Shown here one piece after another: positions 8,966 through 18,892 of a DNA stretch of 64,000 nucleotides; position 1 is the stretch's first letter; every line of letters starts with the position of its first letter. Source of the DNA: an uncultured Pelagibacteraceae bacterium (lineage in GTDB: Bacteria; Pseudomonadota; Alphaproteobacteria; Pelagibacterales; Pelagibacteraceae); assembly GCA_902604065.1 (NCBI GenBank), contig CACKXF010000002.1, positions 1-64,000 on the forward strand. The letters run 5' to 3'. The notes under the pieces were generated by a model. That model saw only the letters and a program-made list of their open reading frames with translations. It was not told the origin of the DNA and ran no database searches. Both the position numbers and the translations under genes were made by a program.

Positions 8966-10861
8966 TTATACAACTGGTTTAGGTTTTAAGCCTATTGTTC
9001 CTAACGCTGAAGTTTCTTTATTATTTTCTTTTACGTTGCTTTCAAATGATCTAGTTGGTTTTTTATCCTTTAAAATCAGATCTCTTATTTCATCTCCAGA
9101 CAAAGTTTCGTATATAAGTAATGCCTTTGCAATTTTATGTAAATCATCTATTTTTTCGGTTAAAACTTTTCTGGCTCTTTCATATCCTTTATCTACAATT
9201 TTTTTAACTTCTGAATCAACTTTTTTTGCTGTTTCTTCTGACATGTTTTGTTGTTTTGTCACTGATCTGCCTAGAAAAACTTCTTCCTCATTTTCTCCGT
9301 AAGCAATTGTGCCTAGTTCTTTACTCATTCCATATTTAGTAACCATATTTTTAGCCATCTTAGTGACCATGTCTATATCTGACGAAGCTCCTGATGTTAC
9401 CTTGTCATGACCAAATATAATTTCTTCAGCTATTCTTCCGCCCATCGCTACTGCTATATCTGAATGCATTTTTTCCCTTGTTACTGAAAGCTGATCTCGC
9501 TCTGGCAATCTCATAACCATTCCTAAAGCTCTCCCTCTTGGAATGATTGTTGCTTTATGAATAGGATCTGATGCTTTTTCATTTAAAGCAACTATCGCAT
9601 GACCGCCTTCATGGTAGGCGGTTAATTTTTTCTCATCTTCACTCATAACCATTGATCTTCTTTCAGCTCCCATCATTACCTTATCTTTAGCCTCTTCCAC
9701 ATCAGACATTGTAACTACTCTTTTATTTTTTCGGGCCGCAAGTAAAGCTGCTTCATTAACTAGATTTGCTAAATCTGCGCCTGAAAATCCAGGTGTACCT
9801 CTTGCTATAGTTCGTAATTTAACATCTGGACCGGTATTTATTTTTTTAATATGAACTTTTAAAATTGCTTCTCTACCGATTATATCTGGGTTGCCTACTA
9901 CAACTTGCCTATCAAATCTACCTGGTCTAAGTAAAGCTGGGTCAAGAACATCTGGTCTATTAGTAGCTGCAATTAAAATTATTCCTTCATTTGTGTCAAA
10001 ACCATCCATCTCAACTAGTAACTGATTTAAAGTTTGTTCACGTTCATCATTACCACCTCCAAGTCCTGCACCTCTACTTCGACCGACGGCATCTATCTCG
10101 TCTATAAAAATTATACAAGGTGAATTCTTTTTCCCTTGTTCAAACATATCTCTAACTCTTGAAGCACCAACTCCAACAAACATTTCGACAAAATCTGATC
10201 CTGAAATAGAAAAAAATGGAACATTAGCTTCACCCGCAATAGCCTTAGCTAATAAAGTTTTACCCGTACCTGGTGGACCAATTAATAGAGCACCTTTTGG
10301 AATTTTTCCACCTAATCTACTAAATTTTCTTGGATCTTTTAAAAATTCTACAATTTCTTCTACTTCTTCTTTAGCCTCTTCAACTCCAGCAACATCATTA
10401 AAAGTAACTTTACCTGTGGACTCATTTAAAAGTTTTGCTTTTGATCTTCCAAAACCCATTGCGCCACCTTTACCCCCTTGCATTTGTCTCATAAAAAATA
10501 TCCAAACACCAATTAACAACAACATTGGAAACCATGAGAGTAGAATACCAAGCAATGAAGGCATTTTATCTTCTTTAGGAGAGGCATTTATATTAACTCC
10601 TTTTTCAGACAATTTCTCCACTAAGTTTGGATAATTTGGTGAAAAAGTAGTAAAGTTATTACCATCCGATAGTATTCCACTAATGCTGTTACCTTGGATA
10701 TTAACTTCAACTACTCTACCGGATTCAACTTCATTTAAAAATTTTGAAAATGCTATTGGATTTTCTTTAAAACTGTTCTTATCTGGATTCTTAAATACAT
10801 TAAATAAGCCAACTGATAAAAAGATGATCAGCGCCCACATTAGTAAGTTTTTTAAATTCAT
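8966..10861 (-). CDS. ftsH: ATP-dependent zinc metalloprotease FtsH
   Basis: A 631-residue inner-membrane AAA protease. Two N-terminal membrane spans (about residues 5-22 and 105-124) flank a periplasmic domain. The AAA module follows with Walker A GPPGTGKT, Walker [12 protein letters not shown] and the second region of homology ending [18 protein letters not shown], then the zinc protease domain with HEGGH (HExxH). FtsH degrades misfolded membrane proteins and regulators such as sigma-32 and LpxC in model bacteria. The upstream gap of 95 bp to tilS is one of the larger ones here and likely carries its promoter, although I could not identify a convincing sigma-32 site. Confidence 0.98.
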   Translation of the reverse strand: MNLKNLLMWALIIFLSVGLFNVFKNPDKNSFKENPIAFSKFLNEVESGRVVEVNIQGNSISGILSDGNNFTTFSPNYPNLVEKLSEKGVNINASPKEDKMPSLLGILLSWFPMLLLIGVWIFFMRQMQGGKGGAMGFGRSKAKLLNESTGKVTFNDVAGVEEAKEEVEEIVEFLKDPRKFSRLGGKIPKGALLIGPPGTGKTLLAKAIAGEANVPFFSISGSDFVEMFVGVGASRVRDMFEQGKKNSPCIIFIDEIDAVGRSRGAGLGGGNDEREQTLNQLLVEMDGFDTNEGIILIAATNRPDVLDPALLRPGRFDRQVVVGNPDIIGREAILKVHIKKINTGPDVKLRTIARGTPGFSGADLANLVNEAALLAARKNKRVVTMSDVEEAKDKVMMGAERRSMVMSEDEKKLTAYHEGGHAIVALNEKASDPIHKATIIPRGRALGMVMRLPERDQLSVTREKMHSDIAVAMGGRIAEEIIFGHDKVTSGASSDIDMVTKMAKNMVTKYGMSKELGTIAYGENEEEVFLGRSVTKQQNMSEETAKKVDSEVKKIVDKGYERARKVLTEKIDDLHKIAKALLIYETLSGDEIRDLILKDKKPTRSFESNVKENNKETSALGTIGLKPKPVV

Positions 10862-10956
10862 AATTCTTAAATAAGTATTTTTTTACAATAAACAAGTATA
10901 TTTTAACACAAAGGTAGTTGTAAATAAGGCAAAATATCCCCTAAAAAAAAGAAATC

Positions 10957-11988
10957 TTAGCTTTTTACTACTTTTTTTATACTAATTGAATTTTCATTTT
11001 GACTAATGAGACACCCAGATAAATTATAGTTTAATTTTAGGCCTTGTGCATTTAAAGCAATAATTGCATTTTTAAGTTTTTTTGATCTAGGTGGATAATA
11101 TGTTTTTGTTAAACTCCTAATGGTCTTTCCCAAAATTTTCAGTCTAATTTCCTCGTTGAAAGAGTAAAAATCAGTTTTTTTTATTAAGTAAATATTCGAT
11201 TTTTTTGTAATAATAGTTTTGTAAATTTCGTCAAAATAAAATTTTATAGTATTACTAGTTGATTGTAAATTATCAATAGATTTTATGATCTGCTCTTCCT
11301 CAATGCCATATTTTCTTAAAATCGGAAGTAGCTTTCTAACTTTAACTCTTAAAAAATTATTATTTTTATTACTCGGGTCTTTTAAATAAGTGCCGAATAC
11401 CTTTTTTGATATTGTTTTAAGGTCGGATTTTTTTATATGTAAAAATGGTCTATAAATCTTTACAGATTTATTAAGTTTGGTTTCTGCGTTCATCGAGGAC
11501 AAGCCTTGTAATCCACTTCCTCTAGATAGTCGAATTAGAAATGTCTCTATTTGATCATCTCTGTGATGGGCAGTTAGAATGTATTTTATATTATTCTTTA
11601 AGCATTCTTTATATAATAAATCATATCTAATTTTCCTTGCATTATGTTGAATATTATTTTTAATAGTTTTTCTATTGTTTATTACTTTTAAATCAATTTT
11701 ATACTTTTTTAACATACTTTTGAGTTTAAGAGACTCATTAAAAGAATTTTTTCTAATTCCATGATTAATATTAATATAGAAAAAAATATGCTTATTTTTT
11801 TCATACTCTAGAGCTTTGCATAAAGCTGCAAGAGCAAGACTATCTGGACCTCCGGATGTAGCTATTAAAAAAGATTTGGTTTTTATAGACTCAATCTTTT
11901 TTTTAAAATTATTGTATAGTTCTGAAATTTGCTTAAATTTTTTAAAGCAATTTTTATGACTTAGAACAATTGAATTTTTTTTGTTCAT
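10957..11988 (-). CDS. tilS: tRNA(Ile)-lysidine synthase
   Basis: A 343-residue N-type ATP pyrophosphatase that converts C34 of the CAU tRNA-Ile to lysidine so that it reads AUA. The PP-loop ATSGGPDSLALAAL lies near residue 45, followed by HHRDDQIETFLIRLSRGSG and the HxxxRKIRY-like region typical of TilS. The C-terminal domain is short compared with E. coli TilS (432 aa), as in other compact genomes. Its start overlaps the 3' end of cpoB by 35 bp, an unusually long overlap that suggests coupled translation. The tolQRAB-pal-cpoB-tilS-ftsH order is typical of alphaproteobacteria. Confidence 0.93.
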   Translation of the reverse strand: MNKKNSIVLSHKNCFKKFKQISELYNNFKKKIESIKTKSFLIATSGGPDSLALAALCKALEYEKNKHIFFYININHGIRKNSFNESLKLKSMLKKYKIDLKVINNRKTIKNNIQHNARKIRYDLLYKECLKNNIKYILTAHHRDDQIETFLIRLSRGSGLQGLSSMNAETKLNKSVKIYRPFLHIKKSDLKTISKKVFGTYLKDPSNKNNNFLRVKVRKLLPILRKYGIEEEQIIKSIDNLQSTSNTIKFYFDEIYKTIITKKSNIYLIKKTDFYSFNEEIRLKILGKTIRSLTKTYYPPRSKKLKNAIIALNAQGLKLNYNLSGCLISQNENSISIKKVVKS

Positions 11989-12919
11989 ATTGTGCTTTTT
12001 GTAGCACAGACTTGCTTGCTTTTGGATATTGTTTTTTGATTCCTGTAATCATTGTACAACCCTGGTCTTTTTCTCCAAGTTGCACCATGGTGATACCAAG
12101 CTTTAATAAATTGTCTGGGGCTTTCTGGCTTTTTGGATAATTTTGATATCCATCTAAGTAAGCTGTTGCAGCATCTGAATATAATTGCCTAATTCGAAAT
12201 GTTTCTCCGTACCAGTACTGTGCATTTCCTGCAAGATCGTGATCTTTATTTTTATCAATAAATTCTTTTAACGCAAATTCAGCTGTCTCATAATCACCTA
12301 TTTTCATAAAGCTTATTGCAAAATCATATTGTTCATTTGGAGATTTATTTGGAAGTAATGACTCTGATCTACTAGTTTCAGTTGTGACTACTGCGGCCGT
12401 TGTTCCAACAGAATTTGTTTCTTGCTCCTTCGGTAACGAACTTGTTGAATAGCCTGGGTCTGCTCCAAAATCTTGGGGTTTACTTGTTCCAGGAAGTTTA
12501 GCTTTAGCTTTTTTTTTATTTTTATTTGGTTGAACTTGAGATGAATTTTCTAAATCTGAAAACCTTAATTGATTATCAGATTGTATTTTTGTTAATCTTG
12601 AAGAAAGCTTATCCATCTTAAAATTGATCTCTTCAAATTTATTAGTAAGTTTTCTAAATTGTTCTTCTATTTCATTTAAACGTAACAGATGCTTAGTGAG
12701 AACATCTTCATTAAGATTATTAGTTGAAGAATTAGAGTTTTCTACGATGCTTGATTTGGAGTAAATTACTTTTTCTAATGTTTTAAGATCTTGAGAAATT
12801 ATTTGGATTTGAGAAATAACACCTTCTAATTTTTCGTCTGATTTAGATATTCCTAAAAAAGAATAAGATAAAAACCACGACACTAAAAAAATCAGAAAAT
12901 TTTTTTTTAAAGCTCTCAT
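11954..12919 (-). CDS. cpoB: Tol-Pal system TPR protein CpoB (YbgF)
   Basis: A 321-residue periplasmic protein. It has an N-terminal signal-like segment (FLIFLVSWFLSYSFLG), a coiled-coil region (about residues 30-110, rich in heptads such as LEKVIYSK and RLNEIEEQFRKL), a low-complexity Ser/Thr/Pro linker, and C-terminal TPR units (YDFAISFMKIGDYETAEFALKEFI; AQYWYGETFRIRQLYSDAA). CpoB coordinates outer-membrane constriction with peptidoglycan synthesis through TolA and PBP1B in E. coli. It is the last member of the tol-pal cluster and overlaps tilS. A perfect hairpin lies between pal and this gene, so its expression may be partly attenuated. Confidence 0.9.
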   Translation of the reverse strand: MRALKKNFLIFLVSWFLSYSFLGISKSDEKLEGVISQIQIISQDLKTLEKVIYSKSSIVENSNSSTNNLNEDVLTKHLLRLNEIEEQFRKLTNKFEEINFKMDKLSSRLTKIQSDNQLRFSDLENSSQVQPNKNKKKAKAKLPGTSKPQDFGADPGYSTSSLPKEQETNSVGTTAAVVTTETSRSESLLPNKSPNEQYDFAISFMKIGDYETAEFALKEFIDKNKDHDLAGNAQYWYGETFRIRQLYSDAATAYLDGYQNYPKSQKAPDNLLKLGITMVQLGEKDQGCTMITGIKKQYPKASKSVLQKAQYEQKKFNCSKS

Positions 12920-12946
12920 AAAATTGATTTAAAGATATATAATGGC

Positions 12947-12979
12947 AAAAAAAAGACCCTTCATTTATGAAGGGTCTTT
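12947..12979 (-). terminator. Intrinsic terminator or attenuator between pal and cpoB
   Basis: Minus-strand transcripts would form a perfect 13-bp stem, AAAGACCCTTCAT with ATGAAGGGTCTTT around a 2-nt centre, followed directly by a run of eight U residues (plus-strand A-run 12947-12954, which overlaps the stem base). It lies 20 bp after the pal stop and 27 bp before the cpoB start. It is the strongest hairpin I found in the window. Confidence 0.85.
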
Positions 12980-12998
12980 AATTCGATTAAAATTTTAA

Positions 12999-13472
12999 TT
13001 ATTTTACTTTAACTGTAACTGATCTTCTATTTTGAGACCAAGCTAAAGGAGTAGATTCTGTATTTACAGGTCTCTCTTTACCATAACTAATCACAGACAT
13101 TCTTTTGCCTGAAATACCATAAGTCATTAAATAATCTTTTACAGCGTTAGCTCTTCTTTCGCCTAAAGCCAAGTTAAATTCTCTAGTTCCTCTTTCGTCA
13201 GCATGTCCTTCTATTGTAACATTTAATTTTTTATTTTTTCTTAAGTAAGTCGCTTGTTTTCTTAAAGTTTCTCTTGAAGCAGAAGTTAAAGATGATTTAT
13301 TAGTAGCAAAAAATACTCTATCTTTTACTCCACTAGCTAAATATTCAACTGTATCCGTTCCAGTGTAAACATCACCTGACGTTTGTGATTTTTTTGCAGT
13401 TGAACATGCGCTTAGTGCAAGTGTTGCAAAAAGAATTAAAAATAAATTTCTTAAATTTTTTATAAATTTCAT
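12999..13472 (-). CDS. pal: Peptidoglycan-associated lipoprotein Pal
   Basis: A 157-residue outer-membrane lipoprotein. The N-terminal signal ends in the lipobox LALSACST with the lipidated Cys at about residue 23, followed by a short linker and an OmpA-C domain: VFFATNKSSL, then the peptidoglycan-binding segment NVTIEGHADERGTREFNLALGERRA. Pal anchors the outer membrane to peptidoglycan and works with TolB. A good Shine-Dalgarno (AGGGGA) sits a few bases before the ATG, and a strong hairpin follows the stop, so pal can be the end of the tolQRAB-pal transcript. Confidence 0.96.
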   Translation of the reverse strand: MKFIKNLRNLFLILFATLALSACSTAKKSQTSGDVYTGTDTVEYLASGVKDRVFFATNKSSLTSASRETLRKQATYLRKNKKLNVTIEGHADERGTREFNLALGERRANAVKDYLMTYGISGKRMSVISYGKERPVNTESTPLAWSQNRRSVTVKVK

Positions 13473-13548
13473 TGTATCCCCTAGGTTGTTTAGATTAATA
13501 TTTCAAATTATATTAAAACATTCAAGCCTTAATTAAGCAATAAATACC

Positions 13549-14886
13549 TCACTTTGATAACAATGAAGACCAAGATGGGTCTGAAGCGTCTGTTTCAGTA
13601 GATATTTTTCTCTCATTATAGCCTGTAATATCAATTGACCATAATTTTGCTGTAAATCCTTTTCCTTTAGCTCCTGATTTTGTTTCTCTATAAAAAACTA
13701 AAACTCTTCCATTAGGTGACCATGAAGGAGCTTCTTGGTAAAAATTTTCTGTTAACAGTCTTTCTCCACTTCCATCGGTTCTCATAACACCTATATAAAA
13801 TTTCCCATTTCTAACTTTTGTAAAAGCAATTAAATCTCCTCTTGGTGACCAGACAGGAGTACCGTATATTCCTTTTCCAAAAGTAATCCTTTTGACGTTA
13901 CTACCATCACTTTTCATTACATAAATTTGTTGAAGACCACTTCTATCAGAATTAAAGCATATGTATTTTCCATCAGGTGAATATGATGGGGATGTATCAA
14001 TAGAGGAGTGTTCTGTTATTCTTTCAACTACTCGAGACTCTAAATCCATTGTAAAGATATCTGAGTTGCCATCTTTAGCAAAACTCATAATTATTTTTTT
14101 TCCATCAGGTGAAAATCTTGGTGCAAATGTCATGCCAGGAAAATTACCAACTACCTCTTGTTTACCAGTTTCAATATCAAGCAAATAAACTCTTGGTAGA
14201 TTTCTAAAATAAGACAAATAAGTAACCATTTGATTGCTAGGATTAAATCTTGGTGTCAAAACTAATTCATTTCCTAAAGTTAAATATTTAGTTCTAGCTC
14301 CATCTTGATCCATAATAGCAAGTTTTTTTATTCTTTGATCTTTAGGACCACTCTCCGCAACATAAATAATTCTTGTATCAAAATATCCTGACTCCCCTGT
14401 TAATCTCTCATAAATTTTATCTGAAATTATATGCGCTACTCTTCTCCAATTAGATGGGGTAGTAGTAAAAGCTAGAGCAACCATTTCCTTTGAAGCTGTT
14501 AAATCCCAAAGTCTAAATTCTACTTTTAATTTATTGTTCTTTACAGATAGTTTTCCTGTCACTAAGGCTTGAGCTTTTATTAATTTCCAGTCTTCGAACC
14601 TTGGCTTAAGGTGGGCAATATCAGGTTTTTGAACAAAAGCTTCCTTTTTAAGAGGGTTAAATAATCCAGTTGATCTAAAGTTGTTTTCTATAATTTTTGA
14701 AATTTGTGTGCCCAAATCTTTTATTTTTAAATCTTTAATTGACTCAGAAGCTTTCTCGACGTGAAGGGGTGAAACTGCAATCGGTAGTGGATCCAGATTA
14801 CCCCTTGTAATATCTATTTTAATTAAAGCAAATAAATTTGATATGGAAAATAAATATAGTATAGAGATTAATATAATTTTTTTCAT
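13549..14886 (-). CDS. tolB: Tol-Pal system beta-propeller protein TolB
   Basis: A 445-residue periplasmic protein with signal peptide [19 protein letters not shown], an N-terminal TolB domain (about 25-160), and a six-bladed propeller made of repeats of the type [35 protein letters not shown] and [10 protein letters not shown]. TolB links Pal with the TolQRA motor. The gene follows tolA by 2 bp; a 76-bp gap precedes pal. Length and repeat count match the family. Confidence 0.96.
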   Translation of the reverse strand: MKKIILISILYLFSISNLFALIKIDITRGNLDPLPIAVSPLHVEKASESIKDLKIKDLGTQISKIIENNFRSTGLFNPLKKEAFVQKPDIAHLKPRFEDWKLIKAQALVTGKLSVKNNKLKVEFRLWDLTASKEMVALAFTTTPSNWRRVAHIISDKIYERLTGESGYFDTRIIYVAESGPKDQRIKKLAIMDQDGARTKYLTLGNELVLTPRFNPSNQMVTYLSYFRNLPRVYLLDIETGKQEVVGNFPGMTFAPRFSPDGKKIIMSFAKDGNSDIFTMDLESRVVERITEHSSIDTSPSYSPDGKYICFNSDRSGLQQIYVMKSDGSNVKRITFGKGIYGTPVWSPRGDLIAFTKVRNGKFYIGVMRTDGSGERLLTENFYQEAPSWSPNGRVLVFYRETKSGAKGKGFTAKLWSIDITGYNERKISTETDASDPSWSSLLSK

Positions 14887-14888
14887 AT

Positions 14889-15698
14889 TTATCCTTTTAG
14901 CATTTCAGTAGGATCAAAGTTTAGTTGAATATTTTTCCATTTTTCGTATCCAGTTGGTGGGACTCTTAGAGGCTGACAAAGTCTTACAGCCCTTAGAGCA
15001 CTTTCTGCTAATATCTTATAAAATTTTTGTCCTGGCATATTCATTCTTTGATGGTCCATTATTTCTGATTTTAAAATAGTACCGTCTTTTTTTAATTCAA
15101 GCTTTAGTCTCACTAATAAATCTTTGTCATATGGCAAGCCAAGAGGAACACTCCAACATCCAAATATTTGTGCTCTTAAGGCATCTTCCTCAGAAAGTGT
15201 TAATCCAGTTGCAAAAGAATTTTTAACACTGCTTTGTGTCAATTTATTGTTTTCTTCATATTCTTGAACCGCCTGTTCTTCTTTTGCTTTATCTATTAAT
15301 GCTGCAATTTCATTTGTATTAATAAGTTCATCTTTTTCAAATTCTGATGATTGTCTTATTTGAGGTTTTATTTCTTCTGGATTTTGCTTCTTCTTAACTA
15401 ATTGTTTTTTTTCTTTTTTAACATCTGGAAGAGGTATTCTGTCTGGCTTTTCTTTTGCTTTAGCAGAAGGTGGGGCCTGTTCAGATACTACTCTTTTTTC
15501 ATCTTTTTTAACTTTATCAATAATCTTTCTAGCTTTAGGTGCAAAAGGAATTTGAGTTTTGTCTGAAATCTGAATAAGTTCCACTGAGACTATTGGAGGC
15601 AATGATATTGGCTCTCTAGTCATAAAAGGTAGTGACAAAGCAGTTACAATAATCATCATTATATGAAATGATATTGAAAATATTAAACCTTTTGTCAT
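14889..15698 (-). CDS. tolA: Tol-Pal system protein TolA (TonB-like)
   Basis: A 269-residue protein with one N-terminal membrane anchor ([22 protein letters not shown]), a charged Lys/Glu/Pro-rich middle (about 60-165) spanning the periplasm, and a C-terminal domain with the features of TolA/TonB C-domains ([26 protein letters not shown], then [11 protein letters not shown]). It transmits proton-motive force from TolQR to the outer membrane. It is shorter than E. coli TolA (421 aa) because the helical linker is reduced. Placement between tolR and tolB supports the call over TonB. Confidence 0.9.
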   Translation of the reverse strand: MTKGLIFSISFHIMMIIVTALSLPFMTREPISLPPIVSVELIQISDKTQIPFAPKARKIIDKVKKDEKRVVSEQAPPSAKAKEKPDRIPLPDVKKEKKQLVKKKQNPEEIKPQIRQSSEFEKDELINTNEIAALIDKAKEEQAVQEYEENNKLTQSSVKNSFATGLTLSEEDALRAQIFGCWSVPLGLPYDKDLLVRLKLELKKDGTILKSEIMDHQRMNMPGQKFYKILAESALRAVRLCQPLRVPPTGYEKWKNIQLNFDPTEMLKG

Positions 15699-15705
15699 AA
15701 ATCAT

Positions 15706-16119
15706 TTAATTCTTATAAGGTTCTGAAATTAGAGCAACTTTTGAAAATCCTGCTCCAGAGAGAGTACCCATAACCTCTAATACTCGTCCATAATTAATTG
15801 TCTTATCTCCTCTAACATAAATTCTAGTATCAGTTCTATTTTTTGCAATTGCTAAAAGTTTTGGAACCATTTTGTTATAACTAACTTTATGTTCTTGAAT
15901 AAAAACTTCACCTTTAGAATTAATTGATAAAGTTAAAGGTTCTTGATCATCGGGAAGAGAGTCCGCAGCTGACTCTGGTAAATCTACTTGAACTCCTACA
16001 GTTAATAAAGGAGCTGTTACCATAAATATTATTAACAAAACCAACATTACATCTACAAAAGGTGTAACATTTATTTCGCTCATTGGTTCATTTTTTGAGC
16101 GTTTGAAATTAAAAGACAT
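15706..16119 (-). CDS. tolR: Tol-Pal/ExbD-family protein TolR
   Basis: A 137-residue ExbD/TolR protein with a short cytoplasmic N-terminus, one membrane span carrying the conserved Asp (INVTPFVDVMLVLLIIFMV), and a periplasmic domain ending in the typical YGRVLEVMGTLSGAGFSKVALIS segment. With TolQ it forms the proton-driven motor energising TolA. Spacing to tolQ is 4 bp and to tolA 7 bp, which indicates one operon. Confidence 0.95.
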   Translation of the reverse strand: MSFNFKRSKNEPMSEINVTPFVDVMLVLLIIFMVTAPLLTVGVQVDLPESAADSLPDDQEPLTLSINSKGEVFIQEHKVSYNKMVPKLLAIAKNRTDTRIYVRGDKTINYGRVLEVMGTLSGAGFSKVALISEPYKN

Positions 16120-16123
16120 AATT

Positions 16124-16804
16124 TTAAATTATTGAGAGAAACCTTTTACAAAAGTTATCGATTCTTGAAATATATCTTTTCATGTCACTATTAAATTTAT
16201 TATAAGCTATCACTGCGGGAATGGCTGCTAGCAATCCAAGAGCTGTTGCAAATAAAGCCTCTGCTATACCAGGAGCAACTATTGCTAAACTAGTGTTTCT
16301 AGAAATCGCTATAGATTGAAAAGAATTCATTATACCCCAAACTGTTCCGAATAACCCTATGAATGGAGCCGTAGCACCGACTGTTGCAAGGAAAGTAAAG
16401 TTTTTTTCAATTTTTTTAATTTGATTATCAGTATTAATTTCTAAAACTCTTTCAACTCTAGCTAGTTGAACGGCTGAGGACTTAGATCTGGTTTTTCTAA
16501 GTTCTGTCATAGCGGATCTAAAGATTAAAACTGCAGGATCTTCAGTTTTTACAGGTAAGTTGTTCTCAAAACTTTCTGCAGATTTAGCTTTCCAAAATTT
16601 ATTCTCGAAATCTGTTATAGAAATATTTATTTTCTTAAATAACTTATATTTATCAAAAATTAATGCCCATGAATAAACTGATGCTGCAATAAGAATTATA
16701 ATTACTGACTTGACTACAAAATCTGCTCTTAAAAATAAGCTCCATAATGAAAAATCAGTGCTGCCACCTAGACCTACTATTTGTGATGCTATTTCTTGTT
16801 CCAT
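16124..16804 (-). CDS. tolQ: Tol-Pal/ExbB-family proton channel TolQ
   Basis: A 226-residue MotA/TolQ/ExbB protein with three membrane spans: one near the N-terminus (FVVKSVIIILIAASVYSWALIF) and two in the C-terminal half, with the conserved core TVGATAPFIGLFGTVWGIMNSF and GIAEALFATALGLLAAIPAVIAYN. It is the first gene of tolQRAB-pal. The ybgC thioesterase that often precedes tolQ in other bacteria is absent; a 52-bp gap separates tolQ from the RuvC-like gene. Confidence 0.95.
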   Translation of the reverse strand: MEQEIASQIVGLGGSTDFSLWSLFLRADFVVKSVIIILIAASVYSWALIFDKYKLFKKINISITDFENKFWKAKSAESFENNLPVKTEDPAVLIFRSAMTELRKTRSKSSAVQLARVERVLEINTDNQIKKIEKNFTFLATVGATAPFIGLFGTVWGIMNSFQSIAISRNTSLAIVAPGIAEALFATALGLLAAIPAVIAYNKFNSDMKRYISRIDNFCKRFLSII

Positions 16805-16856
16805 TACAATTCATTACTTTTAGAATGTGTCATGAATTAGACTATGAATATATAAA

Positions 16857-17354
16857 CTAGGTATTATTTTGTCTTTTTAAATCAGTTTCGCTATAAAAAC
16901 GCGCTATTAAAATTGCATCAGACTTATTTACATCCTTTTTTTTACTTAATTTTTCAGCTAATGAAGGATACATTTCGATAGTTTTTGTCCTACTGGCATC
17001 TTTTGAGGATTTCAATAAATCAAAATGTTTTTTCCACTTAGAAGGTCTCACAAAAAAAATCGGTATCTTTAAAGCTGCACTAATACCTTTAATGGCTCCA
17101 AATGTTTGACCAAAATTAAACATACTAGTTACGCCTTGACCTGGCATTGCATTTACTTGTTCCACTACAACAACTGTATTATTTATATCTAGAGTATTTT
17201 TTTCAATATACTGAGCCAAATGTGCGCTATTCAATTGTCTTTTATTTTTCTTACCTTCTGACATAACAGGAATATCAATTATATCGATAACTTTATTTTC
17301 TTCTAAAATGGCTACAGCTCCGCTTAATCCAGGGTCTATTCCAAAAATTCTCAT
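16857..17354 (-). CDS. RuvC-like Holliday junction resolvase
   Basis: A 165-residue RNase H-fold protein in the position that ruvC occupies in other alphaproteobacteria (between yebC and tol genes). Visible acidic residues are Asp7 in GIDPGLSGA, Glu65 in VVVVEQV, and the C-terminal pair Asp141 and Asp146 in KKDVNKSDAILIA. The segment MPGQGVTSMFNFGQTFGAIKG and the RPSKWKK block look more like the resolvases of phages and some reduced genomes than E. coli RuvC, whose last two Asp are spaced D-x2-D. No ruvA or ruvB is adjacent. It probably resolves four-way junctions, but whether it works with RuvAB is unclear. Confidence 0.75.
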   Translation of the reverse strand: MRIFGIDPGLSGAVAILEENKVIDIIDIPVMSEGKKNKRQLNSAHLAQYIEKNTLDINNTVVVVEQVNAMPGQGVTSMFNFGQTFGAIKGISAALKIPIFFVRPSKWKKHFDLLKSSKDASRTKTIEMYPSLAEKLSKKKDVNKSDAILIARFYSETDLKRQNNT

Positions 17355-17366
17355 TTTATTTCTTTG

Positions 17367-18083
17367 TTAAAATTTACAATTAATAAATATATTTTGTATA
17401 TCATCTAATTCATCTAGGTCTTCAAGCATTACTAATGCTTTGGATTTGTTTTCCTTTGAAAGTTCAATAGTACTATGAGATCTCCATTCTATACCAGAGT
17501 ATATTAATTTGTTTACTTTTTCTTCAATTAAATTTTTAACTTTATAAAAGTCTTTCATTTCACTTATGATCTCATGAAAATTTGAATAGCTTATACAATC
17601 TTTTGCCCCTGAATTAATCGCCAATTCTAAAGCTTGATCGTCTTTTAAATATTTTTTTTCAAATTGAATTACACCACAATTGTAAAATAAATGAGCTGTG
17701 GATCCATTTTCACCTAATCTACCCCCATTTTTTTGCAAAATTGTCCTTATGCTAGAAGCTGTTCTATTTTTATTATCTGTTAATGTTTCTATAATCATCG
17801 CGGTATTTGAAACTCCATATCCTTCATATCTTAAATTTTCATAATTGCTATTGTTGTTAATTTTAGATTTATTTATTGCACGATTAATATTATCTTTTGG
17901 CATGTTGGCTTGTTTAGCTAGTTGAATTGCTGATCTTAATCTTGGATTAGAATCTGGATCAGGATCTCCAAGTTTAGCTGCTACAGTGATTTCCCTAGAT
18001 AATTTTGAAAAAAGTTTAGATCTCTCTTTGTCTTGTCTCCCTTTTTTGTGTTTAATTCCTGCCCAATGAGAATGACCTGCCAT
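17367..18083 (-). CDS. yebC: YebC/PmpR-family protein (TACO1-like)
   Basis: A 238-residue protein of the highly conserved YebC family. The N-terminus AGHSHWAGIKHKKGRQDKERSKLFSKLSREI is almost diagnostic, followed by DNINRAI and the middle domain YEGYGVSNTAMIIETLTDNKNRT. The family has been described as transcriptional regulators and, more recently, as ribosome-associated translation factors (TACO1/YebC) that relieve stalling at prolines. Its stop and start touch neighbours (1-bp overlap with the phosphoesterase gene). Confidence 0.95.
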   Translation of the reverse strand: MAGHSHWAGIKHKKGRQDKERSKLFSKLSREITVAAKLGDPDPDSNPRLRSAIQLAKQANMPKDNINRAINKSKINNNSNYENLRYEGYGVSNTAMIIETLTDNKNRTASSIRTILQKNGGRLGENGSTAHLFYNCGVIQFEKKYLKDDQALELAINSGAKDCISYSNFHEIISEMKDFYKVKNLIEEKVNKLIYSGIEWRSHSTIELSKENKSKALVMLEDLDELDDIQNIFINCKF

Positions 18084-18892
18084 TATTTTTTTTCTTGTAA
18101 CACTCCACCTAAAATAATTTGATTAACTTTTTTAGCTAAACCTGAGTTCTCATCAGCTTCAACAATAACTCCACAAATACTTGCTTTTCCAGTCGATGGA
18201 AAATGCTGTTTAGCAGATGGATCTTTTAAAAATCTTTTTAAAGAATTTTCTTTATTCATTCCAATTACAGAGTCATAATCCCCGCACATTCCTAGATCTG
18301 ACTGATAAGCAGTGCCTTTGTTTAATATTTTTGTATCAGATGTAGGTACGTGGGTGTGAGTACCAACTACACTTGTTACTTTACCATCTAAGAAATGTCC
18401 CATTGCCATTTTTTCACTTGTAATCTCCCCATGAAAGTCAACAATTATAAAATCAACGTTTTCCTTAAGCTTTATTTTTTTAATTAATTTTCTAGCAGAA
18501 ACAAAGACATCTTCACTTTTTTTCATAAACACATTTCCAATCAAATTAATTACAGCAATTTTTTTATTTTTGATTTTAAAAATTCCAAATCCATTTCCTG
18601 GTTGACCTTCAAATAAGTTAGATGGCCTTATTAATCTTTTTTCGTGATCAATGACATCTAAAATTTCTTTTTGATCCCAAATATGATTTCCACTAGTAAT
18701 GACATCTACACCTATATTTAATAAATCTTGAAGATTTTGTTTCGTAATTCCTTTACCGGTTTCTGCAGCATTCTCTCCATTAGCAATAGTGAAGTCTATA
18801 TTTTTATCTTTAATAATATTTTTTAAGTTTAATTTTAGAGCCTCCATACCCGATGTTCCACATACATCACCAAGAATTAATATTTTCATCAT
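18083..18892 (-). CDS. TIGR00282/YmdB-family metallophosphoesterase
   Basis: A 269-residue calcineurin-like phosphoesterase. Metal-binding motifs are visible: GDVCGTSG (N-terminal Asp), NGENAAETGKGI, SGNHIWDQKE, DFHGEITSEKMAMG, and GTHTHVPTSD. The best-known member, Bacillus YmdB, hydrolyses 2',3'- and 3',5'-cAMP. Adjacency to 5-formyl-THF cyclo-ligase and yebC is common in alphaproteobacteria. Two Met codons start the frame; either could be used. Confidence 0.88.
   Translation of the reverse strand: MMKILILGDVCGTSGMEALKLNLKNIIKDKNIDFTIANGENAAETGKGITKQNLQDLLNIGVDVITSGNHIWDQKEILDVIDHEKRLIRPSNLFEGQPGNGFGIFKIKNKKIAVINLIGNVFMKKSEDVFVSARKLIKKIKLKENVDFIIVDFHGEITSEKMAMGHFLDGKVTSVVGTHTHVPTSDTKILNKGTAYQSDLGMCGDYDSVIGMNKENSLKRFLKDPSAKQHFPSTGKASICGVIVEADENSGLAKKVNQIILGGVLQEKK

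Noticed and set aside
10862-10956. Sigma-32 promoter before ftsH
   Set aside because: No CTTGAA...CCCCAT-like pair found in the 95-bp gap on the minus strand; only weak sigma-70-like boxes.
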